Translations under genes and position numbers: made by a program
Source of the DNA: Prochlorococcus marinus str. MIT 9313
Lineage (GTDB): Bacteria; Cyanobacteriota; Cyanobacteriia; PCC-6307; Cyanobiaceae
Direction of reading: 5' to 3'
Length of the DNA: 64,000 nucleotides
NCBI RefSeq assembly: GCF_000011485.1
Contig: NC_005071.1
Span: 2,297,347-2,361,346 of the forward strand
The notes under the pieces: model-generated
Seen by the model: the letters and a program-made list of their open reading frames with translations, nothing else
Told to the model about the DNA's origin: nothing
Database searches by the model: none
Shown here: piece by piece, positions 35,873 to 44,327 of the stretch
Numbering within the stretch: position 1 is the first letter of the stretch
Layout: every line of letters begins with the position of its first letter

Positions 35873-36829
35873 TCAAAGTTGCCATAAATTGACCCACTGG
35901 CCGATGAGCAGCACGCCTAAACAGGCCACGATTGCCGTGATGCCAATCGCTTTTGGCCTGAGCAACACCGTGAACAAACCTGCAAGTTTCAGATCCACAA
36001 CCGGACCCAATAACAGGAACGCCAGCAGGGCTCCTGGTGTCACCTGGGCAGCAAAGCCAAGGGCCAGAAAAGCATCCACGCTTGAGCACACCGAGACCAC
36101 AATCGCCAGCAGCATTAACGCCACAATCGAGAGTGTCGGCGCGCTGCCTACCGCCAATAGCCAACTGCGTGGCAGCCAGCTCTGCACAAGGGCGGCGATC
36201 ACACAACCGAGTACGAGTAGAGCAAGCAGGTCAAGAAATTCCCGGCTGCTTTGTTCCAGCACCTCACTGAGTTGAGGTCGCTTGATTCTCGTTGGTTGTG
36301 GATCGGGTAGCGCGGCTCCGATCAGCCCAGCGCCTCTTTCTAATAGGCCGATGCTGCTCAAGGGCTGGCTAAGACGCCGTTCTGCCAGTAGGGACGATTC
36401 AATCAATTGCGCTTCTGGTAGCTGCACCAAAAGAGCACTGAGTAACAAAGCGATGAGAAAGGCTCCCAGTGGTCTAGCAATCAGCAACCAAGACTGATCA
36501 GGGAAAGCGGCCCAGGTGCTGGCGAGAACAATCGGATTCAGGACTGGCGCTGCAAACAAAAAGCCAAAGGCTGTGCCCAAAGGAGCACCGCTGGCCAGCA
36601 AGCGGCGGGCGACAGGAACATTGCCACATTCACAAGCAGGTAGGGCAAAACCCATTAAGGCACCCGTGATCGGCGCTAGCAGTGGATGCCGGGGGAGACG
36701 TCCGATCCAGGCACTCTGGGGTACAAGCCAGCGGGCCAGGCCAGCAATGGTGACACCCAGCAACAGGAAGGGAATCGCTTCAAGCAGAAGGCCCTGAAAT
36801 ATCGCCCAGGCAGTGGCGAGCCTATCCAT
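35873..36829 (-). CDS. YcgR/YraQ-type (DUF318) permease
   Basis: A 318-residue membrane protein with about eight hydrophobic segments in two blocks. The family signature GFALPACECGNVPVARRLLASG lies near residue 58, and a second block has VSVCSSVDAFLALGFAAQ and LLLGPVVDLKLAG. Members move metal or metalloid species or organoarsenicals; substrate is not defined for this branch. It is the first gene of an operon with the ycgQ-like and exported genes, with 13 bases to the next. Location between znu genes and a Fur-type regulator suggests a zinc link. Confidence 0.85.
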   Translation of the reverse strand: MDRLATAWAIFQGLLLEAIPFLLLGVTIAGLARWLVPQSAWIGRLPRHPLLAPITGALMGFALPACECGNVPVARRLLASGAPLGTAFGFLFAAPVLNPIVLASTWAAFPDQSWLLIARPLGAFLIALLLSALLVQLPEAQLIESSLLAERRLSQPLSSIGLLERGAGLIGAALPDPQPTRIKRPQLSEVLEQSSREFLDLLALLVLGCVIAALVQSWLPRSWLLAVGSAPTLSIVALMLLAIVVSVCSSVDAFLALGFAAQVTPGALLAFLLLGPVVDLKLAGLFTVLLRPKAIGITAIVACLGVLLIGQWVNLWQL

Positions 36830-37659
36830 CTAGCTCAACTGTGCATGTGGCTGATTCTGCAGCAATGGAATTCTTTTGCAGAATTTTTCATGATATTGAA
36901 TGGATCAGATTGAACACTTGTGCCCAGTGATCGCTGCTCATCATGTAATGACATGAGCACCCAAAACAACCTTAAAAACTACTTATAACCCACAGCAGAG
37001 GCTGACTCGCGTTAAGAATCAGACTAAGCTAATTGCCCTTTTGAGTTCAAAAGCTTGGCGGATATTCTTCCACTTGATTATCATGGGAGTGCTGCAAAAG
37101 CAAGCGCGAGAACTCTAATCAAGACGCTTCCAGATCCTATTGTCATGCAAAAAACAAAAGAACTTCCCTGGTCTGATAAATATTGTATGCTCTGATTAAT
37201 CAGTGACAGTTTGAACAATCACGCGTTTGTTGCCACCTCCAACCCTTAAAGGGTGCTGACTTGATTAGCGATCGACGTAAGGGTCACTGAATTTACTACC
37301 ACTTGAGAATAACGACCTTAAATATCTTGCAGGGCTGGCTTGATTTTCAATAAAAATATAAAAACTAGCCATTGATTCTGAATAATCGCGATGAATGACA
37401 TATCAGTGAGTTAACTGCTGACACTGAATCACAAACAAAAGCTCTGACGAATGTCATTTCAAAATGAGGCAAAGAGTTTGTCAATCAAAGATTCTATATT
37501 CTCTTGAGATCAGCTTAAACATCTGCTGTTTGCATGAAATTGAATTCGTGCAATGGTCTTGCTCGTTGATTCTCTAGAATCATTTATTCAAAAAATTTGT
37601 CAAAAGCAATCCTCTTGCCAGCTCCTCTGAGCTAAAAGAGCAAGTGAACGAGCTCATCC
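36830..37659. other. AT-rich intergenic region upstream of the Fur-family gene
   Basis: About 830 bases, clearly more AT-rich than the coding sequence around it, with no reading frame of note on either strand. Two hairpins occur near the permease start: ATTCTGCA at 36854-36861 with TGCAGAAT at 36877-36884 followed by TTTTT, and TGCTCAT at 36935-36941 with ATGAGCA at 36953-36959. The region must contain promoters for both divergent genes. A small RNA is possible but nothing decisive is visible. Confidence 0.5.
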
Positions 37660-38064
37660 ATGCCTGTCGATCAAAGTCAGCCCACACTGCGGCAGAACCA
37701 ACTTTTGAAAGAACTACGTTGCTGTTGCGATGAAATGAGCGGTCAGCAGCTGTATCGCGCCTTGCAGGACAGCCCCTATGCCATGGGACTTGCGACCGTA
37801 TACAGAAACTTACGCCAGCTTCAACAACGAGGACTGGTGAGATGCCGACACCTACCTACAGGTGAAACCCTCTATGCGCCAGTGGAAAGGGACCTTCATC
37901 ACCTCACATGCGTGGACTGCGGCAAAACGCTGCCGATCGAGCATTGCCCTTTGCACAACCTCAACATCCCGCAAGAGCAAAGTCATAATTTTCAGCTGAT
38001 CTTCCACACACTTGAGTTCTTTGGTCACTGTGAGAGCTGCCAAAAGGATCAAACCCTGACCTGA
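37660..38064 (+). CDS. Fur-family regulator, probably Zur
   Basis: A 134-residue Fur-type repressor. The winged-helix part has MSGQQLYRALQDSPYAMGLATVYRNLRQLQQRGLVRCRHLPTGETLYA, and the dimer domain has HHLTCVDCGKTLPIEHCPLH and FFGHCESCQKD, giving the two CxxC pairs of a structural zinc site. The sensing site resembles Zur more than Fur or PerR, and the neighbourhood (znuABC, His-rich outer-membrane protein, Zur-type box) fits zinc control. Fur cannot be excluded from sequence reading alone. Confidence 0.85.
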   Translation: MPVDQSQPTLRQNQLLKELRCCCDEMSGQQLYRALQDSPYAMGLATVYRNLRQLQQRGLVRCRHLPTGETLYAPVERDLHHLTCVDCGKTLPIEHCPLHNLNIPQEQSHNFQLIFHTLEFFGHCESCQKDQTLT

Positions 38065-38189
38065 AATCTCACTGAAGAAACGCTTAGGCAGCGGCCCAAC
38101 CTCCTGCAAAGCTCATACATCAAAGCAATAAAAATGATCAACAAAAAAAGCTATCACCAGCAAATCAAATCACAGTTGAACAATTTAGC

Positions 38190-38212
38190 CATGCCACGAT
38201 TCACATGGCATG
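38190..38212. terminator. Hairpin between convergent genes, weak terminator candidate
   Basis: CATGCCA at 38190-38196 pairs with TGGCATG at 38206-38212 over a 9-base loop and is followed on the plus strand by TTAAATAG. It lies between the end of the Fur-family gene and the end of the opposite-strand IscA-like gene, where a bidirectional terminator would be expected. There is no proper T-run, so the call is tentative. Confidence 0.35.
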
Positions 38213-38243
38213 TTAAATAGACCAGAGCACTTGCTACAAATAA

Positions 38244-38594
38244 CTACTGTTCTTTTTCTATAAAACGAAAACCTCCACCACAAGCAGATGCTTCAGCTCC
38301 CTCAGGCAAACTAATCAAGAAACCGCCACCACTCAAATCTCCATAATAATTGAGGGTGAGACCGGAAAGTAAATGAAACTGGCCAACCGGTGCAAAAAGA
38401 GTGATGCCATCTGCTCGAGCGACAGGCACACCACCACATTCACCAGGCTGGAGTCGAATGTACAGCCAACCCTCATCGTAGGTGGCCTTAATCAAATCAA
38501 GGTGCATCAAGCCTGGCTTGCCGGCCAAAGCAGCCTGTCGAACCAACTCAGCTGCGGCGGTTGGCGTAATCCCTAGGCGCGGACCATTTTCCAT
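38244..38594 (-). CDS. HesB/IscA-like domain protein
   Basis: A 116-residue protein with the A-type Fe-S carrier fold: ITPTAAAELVRQAALAGKPG, RLQPGECGGVPVAR, then LTLNYYGDLSGGGFLISLP and SACGGGFRF. Canonical IscA has three cysteines (one mid, two in CGCG at the end); here the middle Cys and only one C-terminal Cys remain. It may therefore not carry clusters in the usual way. Similar divergent proteins occur in many cyanobacteria. It is convergent with the Fur-family gene. Confidence 0.75.
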   Translation of the reverse strand: MENGPRLGITPTAAAELVRQAALAGKPGLMHLDLIKATYDEGWLYIRLQPGECGGVPVARADGITLFAPVGQFHLLSGLTLNYYGDLSGGGFLISLPEGAEASACGGGFRFIEKEQ

Positions 38595-39258
38595 CTCGAA
38601 GAATTAACGATGCATCACTATTGCATCCCTAGCGAAATTCTTCATTCTCAAGAAATCTAGCTCTGCAGTGGTCCCTTTCAGGCCTGGGACTTTGAAATCC
38701 TGCCTTGATCATGCGGGTCAGCCTTCATAGGTCTGAAGGGAGTTGTCATCAGACGCTCGCCTCATGCTGAATTGATAAGGATCATGATGAAGCCCTGCCT
38801 AAATGGGCAGAACAAGCAGAGGGTTCTAAACAGTGCAAGCAGATTGATTTGAGAGAATGGATGAACTGGGGCAATATTTATATTGCTACTCAATTGAAAC
38901 ATCGACTGCCTACCAGCAACTCCTCTCGACCTGGCTCAGGAAAAATTGGAGCATGACTTTGTTGCCCTAATCACCACTCATCATCAAGCAATATGCTTTG
39001 CAAAGACCATAAGCCGATGAGCACATTAAAAGCATGCTCAACTAAAGATTTCCGTTCGCGAAGGCTTAACTCATGGCCTCAAAAGTCAGATTCAAAGGCA
39101 TTCATAATTAAAGATACAATGAAACATTTTTCAGGTGCATGTCTTGACACAAGACAAGGTGCAGAATTCAGCTTATTGGCTTGCCAATACCATCAGTTAG
39201 CAATCTCATTTTAGGCTCATTGAATTGAGTGAACAGCTTTTATGAGTTTTAGGCAAAC
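38595..39258. other. Intergenic region with possible gene relic
   Basis: About 660 bases without a credible full gene. From 38771 to 38956 the plus strand holds a 61-codon open frame with no start codon near its beginning but protein-like content (ALPKWAEQAEGSKQ, then LREWMNWGNIYIATQLKHRL), which looks like a decayed coding fragment. A later frame at 38993-39214 shows no family features. The region ends at the tRNA terminator. Confidence 0.35.
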
Positions 39259-39282
39259 CAAAAATTCATTGAGGCCAATGAA

Positions 39283-39283
<1 letters not shown>
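39259..39283 (-). terminator. Intrinsic terminator of tRNA-Val
   Basis: On the minus strand, directly at the tRNA 3' end, ATTCATTG and CAATGAAT (39264-39283) form a perfect 8-base stem with a 4-base loop, and TTTTT-rich sequence follows. This is the clearest rho-independent terminator in the window. Confidence 0.8.
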
Positions 39284-39354
<71 letters not shown>

Positions 39355-39410
39355 CTAGAGACAATTGTGCCCCAAGAGGTCAAGGTGGACTTGATCACCA
39401 TAGAAGAGCA

Positions 39411-39902
39411 ATGGCCTCAGGCGAGGACCACGACAAAGCTACCTGCTTCTGGAGCCTGCCATTTGGCTTCGGCCTGAGCTTTGTGATGGGCTTGCCCAGT
39501 GGTCTGATTGGTGGGCTGGCCTTTGTCGTCGGCGGACTGTGGCTGTCTCCAGACCTCGACACTTATTCAAAGCCATTGAAGCGCTGGGGGCTCTTGCAAG
39601 GTCTTTGGTGGCCCTACCGCAAACTGATTCCCCATCGCTCCCTCTTCTCCCACGGCCCACTAATTGGTACCGGTCTAAGGCTCGCCTACCTGATGAGTTG
39701 GACTGGCCTACTACTGATGCTCTTACAGCCGCTGGGATGTCCTGCACCGCTCAGCCTTGCCAAAGCATTGAATGAGCAGCTAAGACTTAATCCCCAGCCA
39801 ATCCTTGCAGTGCTGCTCGGGCTGGAAGCCAGTGTTTGGCTACACCTGATTCTCGATGGCGATCCCCTACCCGCCGAATGGCATCGCTGGCGTCATCGAT
39901 GA
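39411..39902 (+). CDS. DUF2227-type putative metal-binding membrane protein
   Basis: A 163-residue membrane protein. Three to four hydrophobic segments are interspersed with conserved polar motifs: GEDHDKATCFW at the start, LWLSPDLDTYSKPLKRWG, PYRKLIPHRSLFSHGPLIGT and WLHLILDGDPLP. His and Asp residues at these positions make up the presumed metal site of DUF2227. Function is unknown; the layout resembles membrane hydrolases of the YdjM/LexA-binding type. The mazG gene begins 22 bases later. Confidence 0.8.
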   Translation: MASGEDHDKATCFWSLPFGFGLSFVMGLPSGLIGGLAFVVGGLWLSPDLDTYSKPLKRWGLLQGLWWPYRKLIPHRSLFSHGPLIGTGLRLAYLMSWTGLLLMLLQPLGCPAPLSLAKALNEQLRLNPQPILAVLLGLEASVWLHLILDGDPLPAEWHRWRHR

Positions 39903-39924
39903 GAAGGTAGGCCAATACAAACCA

Positions 39925-40770
39925 ATGGCCATGGACGCCGAACAACATCTGGCTCCAACAGAAGCCATCGCGGAGCTGGTCAGCATCGTGGCCCAGCTCA
40001 GGGATCCAAAGGGAGGTTGCCCTTGGGATCTGGAGCAGACCCATGCCTCCTTGATTCCATGCATGTTGGAAGAAGCCCACGAAGTGGCCGACGCCATCCG
40101 CAACGGCGATGACAACCACCTCAGCGAAGAACTAGGGGATCTTCTGCTGCAGGTCGTGCTACATGCTCAGATCGCTAAAGAAGAAGGACGCTTCAATCTC
40201 GAAGACATCGCCCGAGGCATCAGCAAAAAGCTCATTCGCCGACACCCACATGTGTTCGCAGAGGCAGTCGCAATCGACAGCGAAGCAGTGCGGCAAAGTT
40301 GGGAATCGATTAAAGCCAGTGAGCAGCCCGGCCCAACCTCGAACAGTTCACTAAGCGATCGTCTACGTAGCAAGGTGAGGGGTCAGCCAGCTCTGGCTGG
40401 AGCGATGGCCATCTCCAAAAAGGTCGCAAACGTTGGCTTCGAATGGAACACCATCGATGGAGTATGGGGAAAAGTGCAAGAAGAGTTCGAGGAACTCAAA
40501 GAGGCGGTAGAGCATGAAGACCAAGCCCATGCACAAACAGAACTTGGTGATGTGCTGTTCACTCTTGTGAATGTTGCTCGCTGGTGCGGCCTAAACCCAG
40601 AAGAAGGCCTTGCAGGTACAAACCAACGCTTTCTTGATCGCTTTTCTCGCGTTGAAGCAGCACTCGAGGGCCAACTAAGCAGCCAAGCACTGACGAAACT
40701 AGAACAACTTTGGCAAGAAGCCAAAGCAGCAATTCGAGACGAGGCTGACGACAAAAAGATATCGAATTAA
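39925..40770 (+). CDS. mazG: Nucleoside triphosphate pyrophosphohydrolase MazG
   Basis: About 281 residues from the ATG at 39925 (a second ATG follows at 39931; the frame is open further back into the previous gene). MazG hydrolyses NTPs or dNTPs to monophosphates, and in bacteria it affects (p)ppGpp or cleans up damaged nucleotides. The first domain has GGCPWDLEQTHASLIPCMLEEAHE and ELGDLLLQVVLHA, with the EExxE and ExxD metal ligands; the second domain repeats this as VQEEFEELKEAV and ELGDVLFTLVN. Two-domain length is normal. Marine cyanophages carry a related mazG, but this is the host type by length. Confidence 0.93.
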   Translation: MAMDAEQHLAPTEAIAELVSIVAQLRDPKGGCPWDLEQTHASLIPCMLEEAHEVADAIRNGDDNHLSEELGDLLLQVVLHAQIAKEEGRFNLEDIARGISKKLIRRHPHVFAEAVAIDSEAVRQSWESIKASEQPGPTSNSSLSDRLRSKVRGQPALAGAMAISKKVANVGFEWNTIDGVWGKVQEEFEELKEAVEHEDQAHAQTELGDVLFTLVNVARWCGLNPEEGLAGTNQRFLDRFSRVEAALEGQLSSQALTKLEQLWQEAKAAIRDEADDKKISN

Positions 40771-41339
40771 CACACATTGAAGGCTTATGAGAACAAGTTC
40801 TATAGCCTAAATTTACAACCTCAAACTCAAGCCATCTACTTCAGGTAAAGCCAGAGATGATTTATCCAATGTTCGCTGTATCAATTACCGATTTCCCCCT
40901 AACGATTACAGCCGTATTAATTGCAATCGCATTTTGGACAGGCGAGAGGGCATTCCGAAATCGTAATAATCAAAAAAAAGAAGAATGATCACCTGCTGAT
41001 TAATTTAGCCCTTAGACGCCAATTATTCATTGAATGGATCATTGGGAGTGTTTGGCTTTGAAAGCATCCAAAAAGCGATGCGACCTCAAAATCCAGTCAT
41101 TAGCTTAGGAGAAGATTCTAAGTTTGCCTTGCGAAGTTTCCATAAGCAGAAGCATGAACAATCTCAACCTTCAAGAAAGAAGGGTTAGCGCCAATGCCAT
41201 GGCCAGTTAAATCTGGCCTAGTCAAATCTTGACCTGCAACAATCATGTATTTTAATCATTAACATGCGCCATGCCACTAAGCCCACTTTAATAGAGTCAC
41301 ACTCCTAAAAAATACTTCCAAGATCTGCGACTAAAGTCA
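40771..41339. other. Intergenic region between mazG and arfB
   Basis: About 570 bases, AT-richer than neighbours. It contains a 43-residue small frame at 40857 (listed separately) and a hairpin GGCCAG 41203-41208 with CTGGCC 41215-41220, followed by a second small stem GTCAA/TTGAC. No T-run follows. Nothing else was seen. Confidence 0.45.
40857..40988 (+). CDS. Small membrane protein, 43 residues
   Basis: A short frame beginning MIYPMFAVSITDFPLTITAV, one hydrophobic helix (LTITAVLIAIAFWTGE), then a basic, polar tail (FRNRNNQKKEE). Single-helix proteins of this size with a charged tail are common in picocyanobacteria, often as photosystem or stress-related subunits. I do not recognise this one. 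A clear ribosome binding site is absent. Support is from composition only. Confidence 0.5.
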   Translation: MIYPMFAVSITDFPLTITAVLIAIAFWTGERAFRNRNNQKKEE

Positions 41340-41771
41340 ATGGACGATCTAAGAGTTAATTCGCAATTAGTCATCCCATCAGCTGAATTACAATGGCGAT
41401 TTTCAAGGGCTTCAGGTCCTGGTGGGCAAAACGTCAATAAGACCAATAGTCGAGTTGAACTGATCTTTGATCTCAACGCAACCTCTGCACTAGGACCTTT
41501 TCGAAAAAAACGCTTATTAAGTCAACTTCAACATCGCTTGGTGGCTGGTTGTATACGTGTGGTTGCAGCGGAAGAACGTTCGCAATATCAAAACCGTCAG
41601 TTAGCCCTTTCGAGACTGGCTTATTTTTTACGAATGGGCTTAGAAGCAGTTCCCAAGACACGCAAACCAACCAAACCCAGTCAAGCAGCAAAGAAACGTC
41701 GTCTTCAAGCCAAAAAACTACGCGGCGAATTAAAACGCACCCGACAATCCAAACCTTCACTCAATGCCTAA
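41340..41771 (+). CDS. arfB: Peptide chain release factor-like protein ArfB (YaeJ)
   Basis: A 143-residue ribosome-rescue peptidyl-tRNA hydrolase. The catalytic GGQ lies in [21 protein letters not shown] near residue 30, and the long basic C-terminal tail (KTRKPTKPSQAAKKRRLQAKKLRGELKRTRQ), which enters the empty mRNA channel of stalled ribosomes, is complete. Both parts are needed for ArfB function, so it is probably active. An inverted, truncated second copy lies 30 bases downstream on the other strand. Confidence 0.92.
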   Translation: MDDLRVNSQLVIPSAELQWRFSRASGPGGQNVNKTNSRVELIFDLNATSALGPFRKKRLLSQLQHRLVAGCIRVVAAEERSQYQNRQLALSRLAYFLRMGLEAVPKTRKPTKPSQAAKKRRLQAKKLRGELKRTRQSKPSLNA

Positions 41772-41801
41772 TTAGCATTCAGTCAGCATGAATTGCGTTA
41801 A

Positions 41802-41996
41802 TTATTCATGGAAAGATGCACTTCTAAGTACAAAACAATATCCTTCGGACAGAACAACCAAAAAGGGCTCAAAAAATTGAATTCGGTCTATTCCTTTGCT
41901 CGCCTGCCCTCCAGGCCCAGAAGCCCTTGAAAATCGCCACTGCATTTCAGCAGCAGGAATCTGCAAGCGATTCGTAATCAAAAGGTCTTGCACCAT
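41802..41996 (-). pseudogene. Truncated, inverted arfB paralog
   Basis: The first 40 residues ([19 protein letters not shown] and a few more) match the N-terminus of the ArfB encoded 30 bases away on the other strand ([19 protein letters not shown]). After the GGQ the similarity fades (ASKGIDRIQFFE against NVNKTNSRVELIF), and the frame ends without the basic tail. A 20-base stretch is identical between the copies in inverted orientation. It is most likely a decaying duplicate; whether the 64-residue product is made is unknown. Confidence 0.7.
41920..41939 (-). repeat. Inverted copy of a 20-bp arfB segment
   Basis: Positions 41920-41939 are the exact reverse complement of 41394-41413 in arfB, covering the codons for WRFSRAS. 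It is the best-preserved part of the inverted duplication. Confidence 0.9.
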
Positions 41997-42062
41997 AGAC
42001 CCACGCTGGCATCAAAGCCCTATGGAGGGCTTAGCTGGAAGAAAGTTTTAGGCCTCCTTGCC

Positions 42063-42923
42063 ATGGACAGCCCTTCAACAACAGCAAATGGCTGGATCGA
42101 TGAACACCACCAGGGTGTTCGCTATGGCCTGCAAGGCCGTGTGCTGGTTGATGAAACAAGCCCATACCAGCGAATCACGGTGATCGATAGCAGCCGCTAC
42201 GGAAAAGGGCTGTTGCTCGACGGCTGCTGGATGACCGCAGAACACCAGGAACGCCACTATCACGAATCCTTGGTCCACCCAGCTCTGTGTAGCGCGGCCC
42301 AACTTGAACGGGTGTTGGTGATTGGGGGCGGCGATGGCGGCACAGCCAGGGAGTGCCTGCGCTACCAAGACGTCAAACACCTCGACATGGTGGAAATTGA
42401 TCGCCGAGTCGTGGAACTGAGCCAAAAGCATCTGCCCAGCCTTGGAAGCCATGCTTGGAGCGATCCGCGCTTACAGCTCAACCTGGAAAACGGCATTGCC
42501 TGGGTAGCCAATGCAACTGAATCCTCCTACGACGTGATTCTTATCGACGGATCAGATCCTGCAGGGCCTGCAGAAGGTCTCTTCAATCAAACCTTCTTTG
42601 AGCATTGCCGACGCATCCTGCGGCCCGGAGGAGTTTTTGCTACTCAAAGCGAGTCACCAGAAGCATTCCGTCAGGTTCACATCGACACTGTTCGCCTGAT
42701 CCGTCAAGTTTTCGGCTACGCAGATCCCCTCTACGGCTGGGTGCCGATGTATCCAAGCGGCTGGTGGAGCTGGACCTTCGCCGCCATCGATGGTCCTCGT
42801 TATCGCAACCCACTCCCAGCAAGAGCAGCCGCCATCTCCGCAGGCTGTGAAATCTGGAGCCCACGCTGGCAACAGGGTGCCTTTGAAGCCATCCCAGCTT
42901 TTATTGAAAGGGAGCTGACTTGA
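42063..42923 (+). CDS. speE: Polyamine aminopropyltransferase (spermidine synthase)
   Basis: About 286 residues from the ATG at 42063. It moves the aminopropyl group of decarboxylated SAM to putrescine. Key blocks are [65 protein letters not shown] for the SAM-type fold, [18 protein letters not shown] and TQSESPE. It overlaps the agmatinase gene by one base (TGATG). Agmatinase supplies putrescine, so the two genes form a short polyamine operon. Confidence 0.95.
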   Translation: MDSPSTTANGWIDEHHQGVRYGLQGRVLVDETSPYQRITVIDSSRYGKGLLLDGCWMTAEHQERHYHESLVHPALCSAAQLERVLVIGGGDGGTARECLRYQDVKHLDMVEIDRRVVELSQKHLPSLGSHAWSDPRLQLNLENGIAWVANATESSYDVILIDGSDPAGPAEGLFNQTFFEHCRRILRPGGVFATQSESPEAFRQVHIDTVRLIRQVFGYADPLYGWVPMYPSGWWSWTFAAIDGPRYRNPLPARAAAISAGCEIWSPRWQQGAFEAIPAFIERELT

Positions 42924-43837
42924 TGCCCCAAAACACAACAACCACTGCAACAAGATTCGACAGCGAAGGTGCCATCTTCATGGCTGCAAGACGCGACCCT
43001 ACCGGATGCAACGTCGGACTTTTTGGCGTGCCTTACGACGGCACCTCTTCATTCCGCCCAGGCAGCCGCTTCGGTCCGACAGCCATCCGCGACGTCAGCA
43101 ATGGCCTAGAAACCTACTGCCCTCAGCTTGATCTGGATCTAGAAGATCTTGCCTTCACTGACCTTGGCGCCCTTGAAATTCCCTGCGGCGACCCCAAGCC
43201 CGTTGTAGAAGCAGTCAAAAAAGCCACCCAAAACGTGCTGAAGATGGGTCTCAGACCGCTGATGCTAGGCGGCGAGCACTCGATCAGCTCCGGAGCAGTG
43301 GCTGCAATCACTGAATTGCATTCAGATCTCGTGCTGTTGCAACTGGATGCCCATGCAGACCTCCGCCAAGAGTATCTAGGTGCGCGACACAGCCATGCCT
43401 GTGCCATGCGCCGTTGCCTCGAGGTCCTGCCAAGCGCTCAGCTGCTGCAATTCGCAATCCGCAGTGGCACACGCGCAGAATTTCAAGAACTACACGATCA
43501 GCAACGGCTGGTGAACCACAACCCCGGCCAAGCAGCGACTGAGCTCGCTAAAGCCCTTGCACCCCATCAAGGCAAACCTCTCTATCTCACCGTGGATTTG
43601 GATTGGTTCGACCCATCCGTACTGCCGGGGACGGGCACACCTGAACCAGGCGGCTTTCTATGGCGCGATTTTGCCGTCGTCGTGGATGTACTACGACACC
43701 ATCAACTGGTAGGCGCTGACGTGGTGGAACTCGCCCCCCAACTTGATCCTTCAGGGATGAGTAGTGTGCTCGGTGCCAAGGTGACCCGCAGCCTGCTCAT
43801 GCTGCTCAGCCTGTCTACAAGATCTGAGCAAAAGTGA
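42923..43837 (+). CDS. speB: Agmatinase (ureohydrolase family)
   Basis: About 304 residues. The family hydrolyses agmatine (or arginine and related guanidino compounds) to an amine and urea at a di-manganese site. Metal ligands are visible as GGEHSISSG, QLDAHADLRQEYLG and TVDLDWFDPSVLPGTGTPEPGG. Agmatine is the likely substrate because the gene is coupled to speE. The urea product links it to the urease genes at 60-64 kb. The coupling with speE and family resemblance give a good but not certain substrate call. Confidence 0.92.
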   Translation: MPQNTTTTATRFDSEGAIFMAARRDPTGCNVGLFGVPYDGTSSFRPGSRFGPTAIRDVSNGLETYCPQLDLDLEDLAFTDLGALEIPCGDPKPVVEAVKKATQNVLKMGLRPLMLGGEHSISSGAVAAITELHSDLVLLQLDAHADLRQEYLGARHSHACAMRRCLEVLPSAQLLQFAIRSGTRAEFQELHDQQRLVNHNPGQAATELAKALAPHQGKPLYLTVDLDWFDPSVLPGTGTPEPGGFLWRDFAVVVDVLRHHQLVGADVVELAPQLDPSGMSSVLGAKVTRSLLMLLSLSTRSEQK

Positions 43838-43941
43838 GCAGCATCACTCCATTGCTTCAGCAGAGTTTCACGCTAGATCTTCGAACACTCAAAGCAGCTC
43901 GAAAAACATCCAGGTCTGAAAACAGCTCCTGTATCCCCTGA

Positions 43942-44187
43942 TTAAAGATCCTCACTCAGACAACCAACCAAAGTACGACCAAGCTCAAGCTGCCGATCCA
44001 TCTGAGTTTCAGTCGCTTTCTCCTTCAACAATGGCAGTGATGGGGCTTGTTCTGTCCAGTGATGACACAGAGCAACGTGCGCCAACTCAGGATGCACGCT
44101 GATTTGCCTAAGACGACACCAACCTGCATCCGCCAACTGACTGGTACCACAGTGTTCACAGGTTTTGCAGCTGGCTCTCGTGGACAT
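43942..44187 (-). CDS. Small Cys-rich hypothetical protein, 81 residues
   Basis: A small protein with a probable zinc knuckle: CKTCEHCGTSQLADAGWCRLR at residues about 7-27 and ALCHHW near 40 supply four to six Cys/His ligands. The remaining part is a Lys/Glu helix (LLKEKATETQMDRQLELG). There is no signal peptide. Similar short Cys-rich proteins are common in cyanobacteria without known function. It is convergent with speB and divergent from gcvT (140 bases). Confidence 0.65.
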   Translation of the reverse strand: MSTRASCKTCEHCGTSQLADAGWCRLRQISVHPELAHVALCHHWTEQAPSLPLLKEKATETQMDRQLELGRTLVGCLSEDL

Positions 44188-44327
44188 TTTTCAATCCCCG
44201 AATGACGCTCAGGGTAAGGACTGTTAACGGATTGGACGACTGAAATCGTCAAATCTGCGACTTTCCTTCCGCTTCTGCAAACCCAATAGCACCCTCCATA
44301 GGATTTCGGCACTGCAACGTCCAGCCC

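Noticed and set aside
36854-36889. Hairpin ATTCTGCA/TGCAGAAT with T-run as an intrinsic terminator
   Set aside because: On the plus strand there is no gene upstream that it could terminate, and on the minus strand it lies before the permease start without a T-run; kept only as part of the intergenic description.
39856-39924. Longer N-terminus of MazG
   Set aside because: It would overlap the preceding membrane protein gene by 47 bases and adds residues that do not resemble MazG.
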